DNA of 64,000 nucleotides, taken from the NCBI GenBank assembly GCA_015039365.1, contig WION01000002.1, positions 682,001 to 746,000 on the forward strand, in the 5' to 3' direction. Made by a program: the position numbers and the translations under genes. This DNA comes from Amanita rubescens (taxonomy: Eukaryota > Basidiomycota > Agaricomycetes > Agaricales > Amanitaceae). Shown piece by piece: positions 42,633 to 55,223 of the stretch (the first letter of the stretch is position 1; each line of letters begins with the position of its first letter). Below the pieces are notes generated by a model. That model was not told where the DNA came from. It made no database searches and saw only the letters and a program-made list of their open reading frames with translations.

Positions 42633-44501
42633 TTATGATATGGGAGCATCGTATTTAAAATCAAAATCACCCTTATGAGAAACAGGTGGCACATCATCTC
42701 CACTCGTCTCAGGGAATAACCTCTTCTTCCATGCCATTAACCGATGAGAGGGTCCAAACCAACACATCCCAAATCGTTCATCCAGCTTCTTCCAGACCTC
42801 TCGCAGAATGACCTGGTCTTTGTTACTGGTGGTGTCGAAGGCGAGCATGATCCAATACAATGTCGATCGAGATGCTTTGACACCCGGGGGCAGAGTTATG
42901 AAAGTGTCAAATACTGTCTGCAAAGTCTGGAGGGTCCATTGTGGTTGGCCTGGAGGATTGCTGATGCGCAAGCGATATGGCATTAATTTCACGCTTTGTG
43001 TTGGACCAATTCCATGCCTAGAGAAACCGAGAAAGATGGCCCGGAATATGCCATTGAGCGCGCTGGAAGTGACTGGCAGTTGCTGCTCGTTACTAGCGAC
43101 CGGACACGCAGGAAGTAGAGCGCGTATATCGTCCAGTACGCTCAACGTGGTGGACAAGTCTCCGTGGTAGGCCATTATTTGGATCACAGTAGTAAACGTG
43201 GCTACGTCGGGTTTGATATCATCTGGAATAGAGACAAACTCTTCATCCTCAATATTTCGCGCCAAAGCAAGCAGACTGTCGTCTGTCTCCTCTGGCAAAA
43301 TGTTATGACGGAGAAGCTTGTAAACGATCTTGACTAGGTCATAGCGCCCATTTAGCCCATACGCCCACATGCATGCATTTATACCATCCAGACCCAGTTC
43401 ATGTCCATGGTCCTTCATTCTAAGAATGGTCGAGCGCACGCCAGACATCTGCCGTGATTCTCCGTGATAGGTCAACAGCGTCAAAAAAGTTACCCTGCTT
43501 GGCTTTATGCCTGCCTCAGTCATCAGAGCCAAGGTATGACGCACTGCAGAAACTTGTCTGGTTTTGACAGCGATGTTAAGTAGTGTGTTGAATGTGAGGA
43601 CATCTGGCTTTACGGCATGGAGATGGTTGTTCTCGGATAGCCGAACTTGTCCATGAAGTTCTGCTCCGGGATTACGCCCGTTAACCATGTCATTGTAAAG
43701 GCTCAGTGCGATTTCCCAGTCTTCCGGTAACATCTTTCGCCAACCCTTCGTGGCGTGATTTATGACTGCATTCCACTCGTGCCGGTGAATACGACCGCCT
43801 GTGCTTCGGATGTAGTTCAGGACGGACAGCAAACGTAGAAATTGCACATGGGTCTTTGGCCGGGAGGAAGACAGGAGACGACATAGCCTGTGCAGATGAA
43901 CGTAGGGAATAAATGGTTCGCTCGTCACATCGTAACCGTCGGGAATCGTATGAAGAAGGGTGGTATAAGCATCCCATGCCTCTGATGGGCTGGCAACCGT
44001 CGCTAGTACAGATAGCATCTTGCGGCGTGCATTGAAACCCCTTATGCCTTTCTCTCGTGCATGTAGAGAGCTGAAAGAACCATCTGCAACACCCGAAATC
44101 GCCATTGAAATGTGCTCCCGGACTGCATCGCTCTCCTTCCAGAAAACATTCTTGATGGCAGGCTGGTGAGATTTCCAATCTCGAAGAGTAGTATTTATCG
44201 ATGACATATCTTGTGGACGTCGATCGGACAAAGCAGACCCAGGAAATGTTGCAGAAAGCATGCAATCGATGTTTTCTTGTTCGTCGACGCTGCGTGTGGC
44301 TTGAACACTTGGTTTTCGCTCCTCGCCGTGTGTCTTGTCCTTTGCGAGTTGGAGACCGTGGTTGAGGGTCAGAGTCGCATCGGCGGACCATACCGCTCGG
44401 ACGTGCTGTGTAATTACATCCTGTGGCAGAAGCCGTGTCCTTCGAAGGACGCGAATGACGACCAATGGAAGACTGAGGCCCTGCGAGGACACTCTCAACA
44501 T
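42633..44501 (-). CDS. Pentatricopeptide-repeat protein, probably mitochondrial
   Basis: Single exon, 622 residues from MLRVSSQGLSLPLVVIRVLR. PPR helices are visible around VKPDVLTFNTLLNIAVKTRQ, AGIKPSRVTFLTLLTYHGES, LGLDGINACMWAYGLNGRYD and DIKPDVATFTTVIQIMAYHG. The N-terminus is basic and hydrophobic, consistent with mitochondrial import. PPR proteins bind organelle RNA; the transcript bound here is unknown. It is the only long intron-free gene among many intron-rich ones, which suits the PPR family. Confidence 0.85.
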   Translation of the reverse strand: MLRVSSQGLSLPLVVIRVLRRTRLLPQDVITQHVRAVWSADATLTLNHGLQLAKDKTHGEERKPSVQATRSVDEQENIDCMLSATFPGSALSDRRPQDMSSINTTLRDWKSHQPAIKNVFWKESDAVREHISMAISGVADGSFSSLHAREKGIRGFNARRKMLSVLATVASPSEAWDAYTTLLHTIPDGYDVTSEPFIPYVHLHRLCRLLSSSRPKTHVQFLRLLSVLNYIRSTGGRIHRHEWNAVINHATKGWRKMLPEDWEIALSLYNDMVNGRNPGAELHGQVRLSENNHLHAVKPDVLTFNTLLNIAVKTRQVSAVRHTLALMTEAGIKPSRVTFLTLLTYHGESRQMSGVRSTILRMKDHGHELGLDGINACMWAYGLNGRYDLVKIVYKLLRHNILPEETDDSLLALARNIEDEEFVSIPDDIKPDVATFTTVIQIMAYHGDLSTTLSVLDDIRALLPACPVASNEQQLPVTSSALNGIFRAIFLGFSRHGIGPTQSVKLMPYRLRISNPPGQPQWTLQTLQTVFDTFITLPPGVKASRSTLYWIMLAFDTTSNKDQVILREVWKKLDERFGMCWFGPSHRLMAWKKRLFPETSGDDVPPVSHKGDFDFKYDAPIS

Positions 44502-44748
44502 CAATAGGACGTGCAGTCATCCTGTACAACAATGAGCGCGTCACCAGGAGTAACTAGGTAGACATACCGCGACTTGCACTTTGACGACCTGGACGCTCTG
44601 GACGCGTGCGACGAAATGGTGAATTTTTTTCGCTGGTATACCTCAATTTATACATTTTTTCTCACGTTATGATCGTACAGCGAAATTGGTTATGCAATAA
44701 CACATAAAATGTAGTAGAGAAAGCGTATGAAAAAGCGACAACATCCAT

Positions 44749-46261
<1,513 letters not shown>

Positions 46262-46501
46262 TTAATGATGAGCAGACTAGATTCTAGCTCCCCCAAGTCT
46301 AGCCGGTAAAGTCCGTTCGGTGGCTTGAGAACTATATAGTCGACAAATTTAGTAATAGTAATCCATTTACGCGATCATTGAACATCAGACTAGTTGACTC
46401 GTGCAAACCGGTAAACCATATGTCTCTCTGGCATTGAGAGAATGACATCGTTATCAACCAGAATGAATTCTAAGCATTGATCATCGCCGACACCCCTCAC
46501 T

Positions 46502-48043
46502 ATGCCTCCGAAAGTATACGACCCCAACTCTCCAGATGAAGTTCCAGTTTCCCTTCCATCCAGCCCCCTGATTGAATTGAATCAGAATATCGTTCTGCAA
46601 CCTCCATTAACTCGTCGAGGCTCTGGCCCTGGACTTATCATCTTCCTTCCGGATCCTTCAAAACTCGGATCCAGCACAGAAGTAAAAGTGCTTGATCCGG
46701 AACCAGTTATGAAATGGGCAGAGGAAGGCTTTGCCGTGGCTGGCGTGACAGTATCCAAACCAAACCTTGATTTCTCACTGATTTTACGACAATGTGGCGA
46801 TGCGTTGTCTGCACTGAACCAGGTTGACGATAAAGAAACATTCGGTGTCTTGAGTAAGCATATAAGAACTTGCATGGAAATTGCTAGCCATTTATAATGA
46901 TTCAATAGTCTATGACCCTGCGAGCTCCCCTTCCATTTTGTCTTCCATCGCACAAACTGTAGGATCAAGTCTTCACATTATCTGCATTGTTGCCTATGGT
47001 TATACTCCCTCATCGACCCTACCTGTGCCAGCTCTGCTGCACCTGCACTCAGGCTTAGCAAATCAGTTGCCTACGTTAGACGCAATTGTGCATCATTACG
47101 AGTCAACATCTCCATACTTTGTTTTCCCTCAGAAGGCTGATTATGACCCGGGCGCTTCTGCTATTGCACATACCAGGACTCTGTCATTCCTAAAAAGTCA
47201 TTTGAATGGTCCTATATTTGATCTTGAGGCGATCTGGGAGGAACATACTCGATTCGAGTTCGAAGTTAGAAGCGTAGCTAAGACTATGGGTACTATGGTG
47301 GTCTGTGTTTCACCTCCCCCACGCATCCTATTTGACGCGAATCAAGGCTGAACCTTACGTGAACCATATCCCTACGGTAGAAAGAGTCCACCGAGATATT
47401 TCACGTGAGGGCTGAATTTACCTTTACAGATGACCGGAGGGATTGGAAGGCAGGAGTTAACAGATTTCTATCGCGACCACTTCATCTTTTCGTAAGTGTT
47501 GCAAAGAAACTTATAGAATAGCATTACACTCCCTTGCAGAAATCCGGACGATGCGAGATTACAAGTTGTCTCCCGAACTGTAGGAGCAGACCGAATAGTT
47601 GGTAAAACCGTGCTCATTAACGTTACGTCCTGATTCGAAAGTGGCGTAGACGAATTTGTCTATCATGTAACGCACGACCGCACGATAGATTGGCTACTCC
47701 CAGGCGTGCCGCCTAGCGGGAACAAGCTTTCCATTCCGATGCTGGCTGTTGTGAATATACGCGGCGATCGATTGTGTCATGGTATTGTTTTGTCGTCCCC
47801 CATGTTTACGCGATTAACCACGATGCTGCCTTTACAGAGCACATATGGTGGGACCAGGCAACTGCACTAAGACAAGCAGGCATACTTCCCGTCCATATAT
47901 CACATTCCACTTCCCAGGGACCTCGGATGATCCGCTTACCAGTAGTTGGGGCAGAGGCAGCCGCCAAGTTAGTTAACGAGACAAGTGTGGCTAGCAACGC
48001 CATGTTCAACGATAGCCGGGACCCGGAGGGCGACGAATTCTGA
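46502..48043 (+). CDS. Dienelactone-hydrolase-like protein with C-terminal SnoaL-type domain
   Basis: Starts MPPKVYDPNSPDEVPVS. Later exons join in phase through LIYDPASSPSIL, HLHSGLANQLPTLDAIVHHY, AEPYVNHIPT|MTGGIGRQELTDF, YRDHFIFS|NPDDARLQVVSRT, DEFVYHVTHDRTIDWLLPGV and EHIWWDQATALRQAGILPVH, ending SNAMFNDSRDPEGDEF. The N-terminal half has the weak alpha/beta-hydrolase look of fungal carboxymethylenebutenolidase relatives; the C-terminal half is an NTF2/SnoaL fold (VxHxTHDR, HEHIWWDQ). This fused form is common in fungi and of unknown substrate. All splice borders are canonical and the frame holds, so it is probably functional. Confidence 0.7.
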
Positions 48044-48231
48044 GTGGTAGGCAACGTCAGGCCTCCTCGCTTGGCCCTCATATCACGGTCGAATAAATAC
48101 GGAATTGTTCTTAGGATGTTAGCAGAGTGGATCATGTCAGATTGAATGGTCGGGGACGCGATGTCGTTTTTCAGCTGGATTAAAGTCTTTAAACGTACTT
48201 CCTCCGCAGTGTAAAGTACAAGGAAAATAGC

Positions 48232-49916
48232 TCATGTCATCACAACGTCCGCGTCCGCGTCCATCCTCGGGGCTCCCCTGGGGACAGAATTTATAAGTTC
48301 CCGCCTTACTTCAAGGCCAATTTGCGGATGCGGGTTTGCGCGAACGACATCTAGAAGCGCATCTTTCTGTTCGGGCGTCAGGTCCGAGGAATACCTGTTA
48401 TCTATCATTAGAAGTGATTTAGCTGTAGATCAACCGTTGTACCTTTGAACGAATGATAGTAAGCTCTGATGCCACAGTACCGGTAATTTTTCTGAGTCAC
48501 GGAACCGAGTTTTCGCATTGTTAGATAAACGGATGAAGTGGAAGACCAGTGCGTCTATCACTTTGTACGGTAACTCATACTTTTTGTCAATCAGCACTCG
48601 AATAAACAGAGAGTTGGGCCCTGCACCAATTGAACGGATCGTTCAAAAGGAAAAAGAAAATAATTCACCTGAATAATCCATCTCCGCGATACGCAACAAT
48701 GCTGCAGATGAATGGAGCACAGGAACTTTAGTTCTGGCTAGTACTGATGCAACGATGGCCGCTTCTTTCAAGGTGCATCCTTGCTGAAACAAATGAGAGG
48801 CGACAAAGGCACAAATAGAGCGTACACACATCGAGCAGAGGGAAGATCAGACCTTTGAAGAAGGCACCTGGTTTATATAGTGCCCTTTTGAGACTTGCGT
48901 AGTAATGAACATTTAGTTTCTTGTTCTCTCGTATGTCGGCTCGAATAGCATCCAGTAACACAACGTTCAGAAATAGTTGTGCCTGTGGAGGTTTCATGGT
49001 TGAAATAAAGGTCCTCAATGCTGCACGGCACGCGTGTGGCGACCAACTCTCGGGACTGGTTAAGGCTAAAATGCGAGCCCATGCGGGCAAAGATGGGATA
49101 ATCTTGAATATCTTGGGAAGTGGGCCAGATCTATAAGTATGGAGTAGTGCCCCGACTCTGTGAAGCGGTCATTGGACAACGGAATGTAAAGGAGTTGGCA
49201 CTCACGTTCGGTAAGATTCGACAACTCTCGGGTCAAGTCCCAAAGCTGGATCTGGATTCTCTCGGTCTAGTAAATGCATCAATGAAATCCCCGCTGTCGA
49301 CGGCGTTAAACTTACCTTGCTCGACCTTTTGTATCACTGCGGCGTTTGTCGTTTCACCGGATGCTATTTTGGAAAATATAATATCTGCCAGGGTCCTGCG
49401 CTCGCCTGCATTGGGAGGCAGCAATGCATCTAATGTTTTCAAATCTCCAGAGTCTATTTGCTACATACAAGCCTAAGCCAGCGATTAGCTCTGGATGGAG
49501 GGCTAGTCTCACAAGTTCTTCCTCTACGTCTCCTGGTTCCTCTCCAATGCTTGACCCTTCATCTTCATCATCCTCTTCCTCGTACAATCGCGGCCGAGAT
49601 AAATCTCCGGAGCTCTGGGGGATCTCCTCATCGTCATCTGGTATTTCTACTTCATCTTGTTGAACCTTCGCAAGTTCAAATATTCGCTTAGACGTCTTTG
49701 GATCTAAAATGACCTTTAAGCGATGATCAGTGCCCAGTCCGATGGCCGAATCAATTATCGTACTTCCGAGTCCCCTTCGCCATCATTTCTACTAAACTTT
49801 TTCCTTTTTCCAGGTTGAGACAGCCGACCATATTTTGCTTCAAGCTCATCATTCCCTAGTTGGACAAGTAAAGGGTCATGTCTTGCTTTCTGTGCGCCCT
49901 TTGCGGTACGAGGCAT
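48232..49916 (-). CDS. ENP1: Bystin / Enp1 ribosome-biogenesis factor
   Basis: Eight exons: 49764-49916, 49513-49713, 49316-49460, 49206-49266, 48830-49157, 48669-48783, 48443-48620, 48232-48394; 1344 nt, 447 residues. Basic N-terminus ([20 protein letters not shown]), an acidic middle ([16 protein letters not shown]), then the bystin domain: [98 protein letters not shown] and [20 protein letters not shown]. Enp1 accompanies pre-40S particles from nucleolus to cytoplasm. Head-to-head with UXS1, starts 140 bp apart. Confidence 0.92.
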
Positions 49917-50056
49917 TTGAAGTGTTAATTGTTAGGTCACAGAACGCCCAAGTGATAATTTTGCATCACCGGCAATCTCCACCACCTTCCCTATTTGGAT
50001 ATCATGGGTCTGAAAGGGGCAATACCAAATTTGATGTGTATATAAAGCCAGGACAG

Positions 50057-51703
50057 ATGACGGCCTCCTTTATCCTCTGCTTTTCGCCGCAAAATAACAG
50101 CACAGTTCTACTAGAGCCTCCTTATAACCATTTTTTTCAAGATGAGCGTCTCGCCCGTGAGTTTGACCCTGAATCCACATGGAATCTAATCGGCTAAAGC
50201 TGTTGATGACCGCACTTCACAGATTAGGACATTGGACAAGGATGGGAACGAAATCACAACAGTCGGTTTCAACCGATTTGACTTCGACTGTGAGGTGCAA
50301 TTGGATGTCCTTCGTTCCTTGTATCTACGGGCGCACTACGTTGTTCCTGCAAGCAGTACCGTGAACTCTCAAGATCTTGATGACGAGGCGTTGGAGTCCC
50401 AGCACGCAAAATTTACCAAAGGTCTTGACATCTACCAATCCAAGTCAATTTATCACCCCGAAACTCAGTCAGTCTCGTATACGACTTTGTCCCGCTTCCT
50501 CCCTGTCAAGCTTCTCCCACCATCGAAACGCAAGCGTGTCCTAGTCACCGGCGGAGCTGGTTTCGTCGGTTCCCATCTGGTTGATCGATTAATGCTACTT
50601 GGACATGAAGTGACCGTGCTTGACAACTTCTTTACCGGCTCCAAGACAACTGTCAGCCACTGGGTTGGCCATCCCAATTTTGAGCTTGTGCGACACGATG
50701 TTGTAGAGCCATTTATGATTGAATGCGATCGTAAGTCTCCAATGTACAATCACCGCTCTTTGATAGCTCATATCTTCTCAGAAATCTATCATTTGGCTTG
50801 CCCTGCATCACCTCCTCATTATCAGTTTAATGCTGTGAAGACCATCAAGACATCTTTCATGGGCACTCTCAACATGCTCGGTCTTGCAAAGCGTACCAAA
50901 GCGCGTTTTCTGATTAGCAGTACATCCGGTATGCAAAATCATTGGTGACGCTCAAACTATATTGATGCCCTCGCGCTTAGAGGTTTATGGCGACCCTGAA
51001 GTTCATCCTCAAACAGAGGAATAGTAAGTTATCAGTTATATCCCAGTCCCCGGTCCATTGATACACATCAGTTGGGGGCACGTAAACCCTATTGGGCCTC
51101 GAGCATGTTACGATGAAGGAAAGCGCGTCGCAGAAACCTTAACATATGGTTTTCAACGTCAAGATGGTGTTGATGTGCGCGTTGCTCGAATATTCAACAC
51201 ATATGGGCCCCGTAGTATGTCCCCTTACCCTTCATCCAAGAGTGTTCTTGACGCCTGCTTCAGTGAATCCTAATGACGGCCGAGTTGTCTCTAATTTCAT
51301 CGTACAAGCACTCAAGGGTGAAGACATGACAGTGTACGGTGACGGAAAACAGACTCGCTCCTTCCAATACATCCACGACCTTATCGACGGCCTTATTGCC
51401 TTGATGAATTCCGATGAAACTAGGCCCGTCAATATCGGCAATGGCGATGAATTCACCATAGGCGAATTTGCTGAACTTGTTCGTGACATAGTCGAAAAGG
51501 TTCAGGAAGAGGACGGCGTCAAGCCCACTCGTCGAGTTCAAATTGTTTATAAACCGATTCCTGCAGATGATCCGCAGAAGAGACGTCCCGACACAACTCG
51601 TGCTTTTGAATCGCTCGAGTGGAAGCCAAAATGGACTGTCCAAATGGGTCTCGAAGAGATGGTTCGCTATTACAAGGCCAAAATGGCAGAAGGCAGTATC
51701 TGA
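50057..51703 (+). CDS. UXS1: UDP-glucuronate decarboxylase (UDP-xylose synthase)
   Basis: Exons 50057-50156, 50200-50730, 50782-50928, 50981-51023, 51072-51214, 51264-51703; 1404 nt, 467 residues. The extended short-chain dehydrogenase fold shows the NAD loop [36 protein letters not shown], catalytic [26 protein letters not shown] (S..YxxxK), [19 protein letters not shown] and [20 protein letters not shown]. It makes UDP-xylose from UDP-glucuronate for capsule or cell-wall glycans and glycosphingolipids. The first intron is 43 nt (GTGAGT..CTAAAG); read without it, the frame breaks near 50187. The N-terminal region of about 110 residues ahead of the NAD loop is of the basidiomycete type. A TATATAAA sequence lies 20 bp before the start. 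Confidence 0.9.
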
Positions 51704-52032
51704 GCTTTTCCCGAGTCACTCGTAGTTTTTCCTCCACTGGGCGTCTAATACATTTGGCAGAACTCTCTGTAGATGTTTAAACATAATATAGAACCTGTAT
51801 GTACGCCTATTAGAACCTGTATGGGTATATAGTACTCTATCGGTTAGTACTGGTTTGAATATGCTGAGTGTATGTCCTGCTTTCAGCAGAGCGGTTTGTC
51901 GAAATTGGGGATAACCTCGTGATATTTATGTCCCCAGCGTTGTGTTTCCGTGCGTACCTGTCCTCTGCGTGGTCCCCACGCAATCCGCTCGACGTTTTCT
52001 CCCTGTCAGGGTCAAATTTTGTCACTGCTCGT
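51704..52032. other. Convergent 3' region of UXS1 and the alpha/beta hydrolase
   Basis: 329 bp. A minus-strand frame here (51837-52115) overlaps the last hydrolase exon out of frame and is a shadow. Nothing else supported. Confidence 0.5.
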
Positions 52033-53755
52033 TCAATTGTTCCGGCTTCTGTAACAAGATATGTCACCGCCCAAACTCCACCGGGATTCAGACGTACTAG
52101 CAACGGATAGGCCATCTTTACCCCCGTGGAACCAATGATCGCGGTGTTTAGTAGAGTATCTGAAAATCCGTATCATTAATGTTACGTCAAGGAGCGTCAC
52201 GCTACGTACCTTCGGATCGGCTTTCCGTCAGGTCCAAGGGGCGAAAAAGCTTGGCGCTCTCCTTTGCGGTATTGTGATAGAAGATCCGTTTGAGCCTGAA
52301 CCGTTTCTTGTGGAAGGCAGGAGAATGATATTGGAGAAGTGGGGCTTCGTCTGCTGATCGTTGCATTCCCCATAATGTCCGCGAGTCTCAGCAATGCCAT
52401 TTTCATACGTTCATCTCTCGGTGTCTCTGGCGCTTTCAGATCAGAGGCCACATGAGGCTGTCGGGCGAGAAATTTAGCGAATACTTGGTTGCTAACAGAC
52501 ACAGAATTTTGAGCTAACGCGAGGCCTCCGCCACCACCTAAGATGGATTCAAAGTGACATGTGGGCGAAATAAGAGCTTTCTTTACTTACCTTTAACACC
52601 ATACAAAACTGCACCTCCCCCGGATCCCGCGTTCAACAGCTGGGATTTTAGTTGTTGCGCGTGTTTTAACGGGTATGCTTCGTTTTTCTCTCCCTACAAT
52701 GGTAAGGACGGGGTAGATGAGTAGATACGCCGCGTACATGGACTATGAGAACAGGTTGGTTTATGCTTGCGAGCACGTCCTCCGCGAGGCAATCTCTCTA
52801 ACTCATCATCTGAGGAAGTTTATCGGAAGATATGGAATGGGAACTTACATTGAGATGCACATTAAAAGTTTCCAGAACCCGGCGTCTCTGGGTTGGAGGC
52901 ATGTGCACCTGCCAATAGGCTAATAGCTACCGTGAAATTTAATAAACAGATTAGTAGACAACTTGGCTCTCACCTCATCTTGAAGCTCTGTATCACGGTC
53001 CTAAAGTTCATTTATCAGTTACATGACAGCTGCCGTATTTGAAGCGTATCTACATGTCCGACTAGTAACTTTGTAACTTCAACTTGCGTTTGCTCAAGTG
53101 TATCCAGATCCTCCGTGAAGCACCAATTTCGTAATATTTCCTGATATGCCGCGTTGACCCACTTCGCTCTGGAGCTTCGAATGAGTATATCTGACCGTGT
53201 TACTTGGAAGGCACTAACTCAGCTGGTGAGGGAACATTGCAGAGAATTAGACTCAGGCACTTTTCAGGGAACCTATTACCCAACCGGTTAGCGGAGTTGA
53301 CACAACGCGTCGCTTGGTCGAGGATACATACAACAGTGCGAAGCGCAGCGCACAATTCACGGCTACGCTTTCAAGTGCCAGAAGGTGACAGGACGGAAGG
53401 TGAAGGGCCTGTTGAAAGCATAATTGAAAGATTTAAATCAAACTACAGAATGTGGTTGGCGTACATGGTGACAAAATGCTAGATCCGCGGCATCTACCCA
53501 ACTATCGTGACTACCACTCGTCTTACACCGGGACCTTCCTGACGAGCGCCTGTCAAATGCTATTATGTTATAATATCGATACAGGCGCCCATCTTGAAAT
53601 TGATTGCTTAACCAGGAAGAGTCCAGAAGAAACGGGTGCAACACTACGAGTGTAGGTTTATCTGGGCTGAAGCTAGACACGTTGTTAAATGCAGTGTTGG
53701 TCACGTAATGTATAGAGGCGAAGTCTTCCTTCGAGTATATGTCGATGAAGGGCAT
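52033..53755 (-). CDS. Basidiomycete-type alpha/beta hydrolase-fold protein
   Basis: Start MPFIDIYSKEDFASIHYVTN at 53755. Exons 53465-53755, 53332-53408, 53219-53272, 53054-53174, 52974-53000, 52849-52926, 52738-52797 and several more to 52033 join in phase. Readable blocks: LVVLHPFLLDSSWLSNQF, AFDRRSSGRSRCKTSGSHDS, HLLALESVAVNCALRFALL, FPEKCLSLILCNVPSPA, SINQPVLIVHGEKNEAYPLK, KGERQAFSPLGPDGKPIRRY and STKHRDHWFHGGKDGLS. I recognise the extended C-terminal tail as that of a basidiomycete family. The nucleophile elbow reads ALESVA with no GxSxG, so ordinary serine-hydrolase activity is doubtful. Exons are short and one intron is only 44 nt (GTTAGT..TCGAAG). Confidence 0.75.
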
Positions 53756-54112
53756 TTATAACGAGAGTGTGGGTGTCGCGGTGAAATAATAAATGTGACA
53801 GTGATGGTTGAGTTTCAAACCATTCTTAGTCTTAGACTTATCCCCGTGATGCCAGAAGCAACCTAAAATGTCAAGATCCACGATCTTCCACGATTCAAGA
53901 GGGTGGTAATAGCGCTGACGCGGCGCCTACAGAACACGGTTGATACTACTCCTCCTAAGCAACTATGTAAGTAAATGTTCTGAACATAGTGGACGGACTA
54001 CAGCTTGGGACCGACTAGCCGGGTCCAGAACGGTCAGGGCGGTCGTAGACAATTGTATGTACTATTATTGTATTATCATTAACCGAGTTGATGGTGTTTG
54101 CCTGCTGCCCTG
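53756..54112. other. Intergenic region
   Basis: 357 bp between two minus-strand genes; promoter of the alpha/beta hydrolase. No gene seen. Confidence 0.5.
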
Positions 54113-55077
54113 CTAGGATGGTGGAGATGGATCACAGGACTCCACCAATCCTGTCAGTACTTGCATGACACGCTGTTGGCGCTATAATTTTTTTTTTCAA
54201 CGTTGGCCAGGCCAAGAGGCAGGTGGAAGATACCTCTCTAAGGTCCTTGTCGTCGCTCGCAAACATCGTGGGCACGTTCAAACGGGCAAGAGCCGCCTGC
54301 TGCTTTGCAATCAAGCCATCGAACGCGGGAAGCGCGCGTTCCATGTCAAATTTTTTAAGATCTTTCTTATATGCATCATTCAACATCTGGCATGTATTTC
54401 AATTTGCATCAACGGGACAGATCATGAGAAATAGAATGATGACTAACATCAGCTTCATGTTTTGACAGGCCGACGCCAATCATGGTTGCTCTGAAATCTA
54501 TATATGAGCGTGGTGTGGCCAAGTAACACACGGGATTCGTAGCAGCGCACTTTGCTTTAGCAATCTTTACCTTATCCTCATGTTTCCGTTGTATTGCGCG
54601 TCTCTCGTCCCATAAGTGACGCTCAAGCTCATCTTGTGCCTGTTTCAGCTAAGATATTTATCAGCTATGAATAACAGTCAGGGCCGCCCTGAGCACCTTT
54701 TGAATTTCTGATAAGAAGAGGGGATCGCTAGCCAACTTAGCTATGACGGGGAGAGCCTGTTGGAATGTGTACGTCTTCAAGTCGCGATGCTCTTGGCGCG
54801 TAGGAAGTGCCGGGGTTGGATTCACGTTTTGAGGGGGAGGTGGAGATCTGTCAAGGACCGGGCCGGAGGATGCGACAGGCTGGAGCTGCTCCAGGAGACC
54901 AGCAACGGAGACGGGCGGCTCTGGCGCTGGTTGGTGCTGGGCAACAACAACATCCCTCCAAGCCTGGGAGGCCCTGAGCTGGTCGAGGAGGGCAGAGACG
55001 GCGACAGCATCCTGAAGGAGAATGAGCAAGGCACGGGGGCGCGGAGACTTACTTACATTGATGTTAGAGAAACTCAT
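54113..55077 (-). CDS. Conserved fungal coiled-coil protein of unknown function
   Basis: Start MSFSNIN at 55077 with an intron directly after. Then DAVAVSALLDQLRASQAWRD, a Pro-rich spacer, LKTYTFQQALPVIAKLASDP, LKQAQDELERHLWDERRAIQ, KVKIAKAKATMIGVGLSKHE, ADMLNDAYKKDLKKFDMERA and LPAFDGLIAKQQAALARLNV, ending with RERQQRVMQVL and a short tail at 54113. Introns are short, with GTAAGT, GTGCTC, GTGCGC, GTTAGT and GTATCT donors. The charged helical pattern predicts a coiled coil. I recognise it as a conserved fungal hypothetical protein but know no function. Divergent from the RGS gene (146 bp apart). Confidence 0.65.
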
Positions 55078-55223
55078 GGCCGGCAGCCAGAAAGGCACCG
55101 GAGTGTGGGAAAGATGGCTTGGTGACTAGCAACCGCTCAATTTCCCACCGCCCGCCTTCCTCCTTGTCTTCCCTTCTTTGTCTTTTCTTCTTTCTCATCG
55201 TTTCTCCTCCTTTCTCTTCAACC

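Noticed and set aside
50150..50205. Frameshift in the N-terminal part of UXS1 (ESTWNLIG then stop)
   Set aside because: A 43-nt intron with GTGAGT donor, CTAAT branch-like motif and CTAAAG acceptor restores the frame, and the full CDS is then 1404 nt.
51837..52115. 92-residue minus-strand reading frame with protein-like look
   Set aside because: It overlaps the last exon of the alpha/beta hydrolase in another frame; the family tail STKHRDHWFHGGKDGLS is in the other frame.
53170..53275. Stop after PAELVPSK in the alpha/beta hydrolase, suggesting two separate genes
   Set aside because: A 44-nt intron (GTTAGT..TCGAAG) removes it and joins to the next block of the same family in frame.
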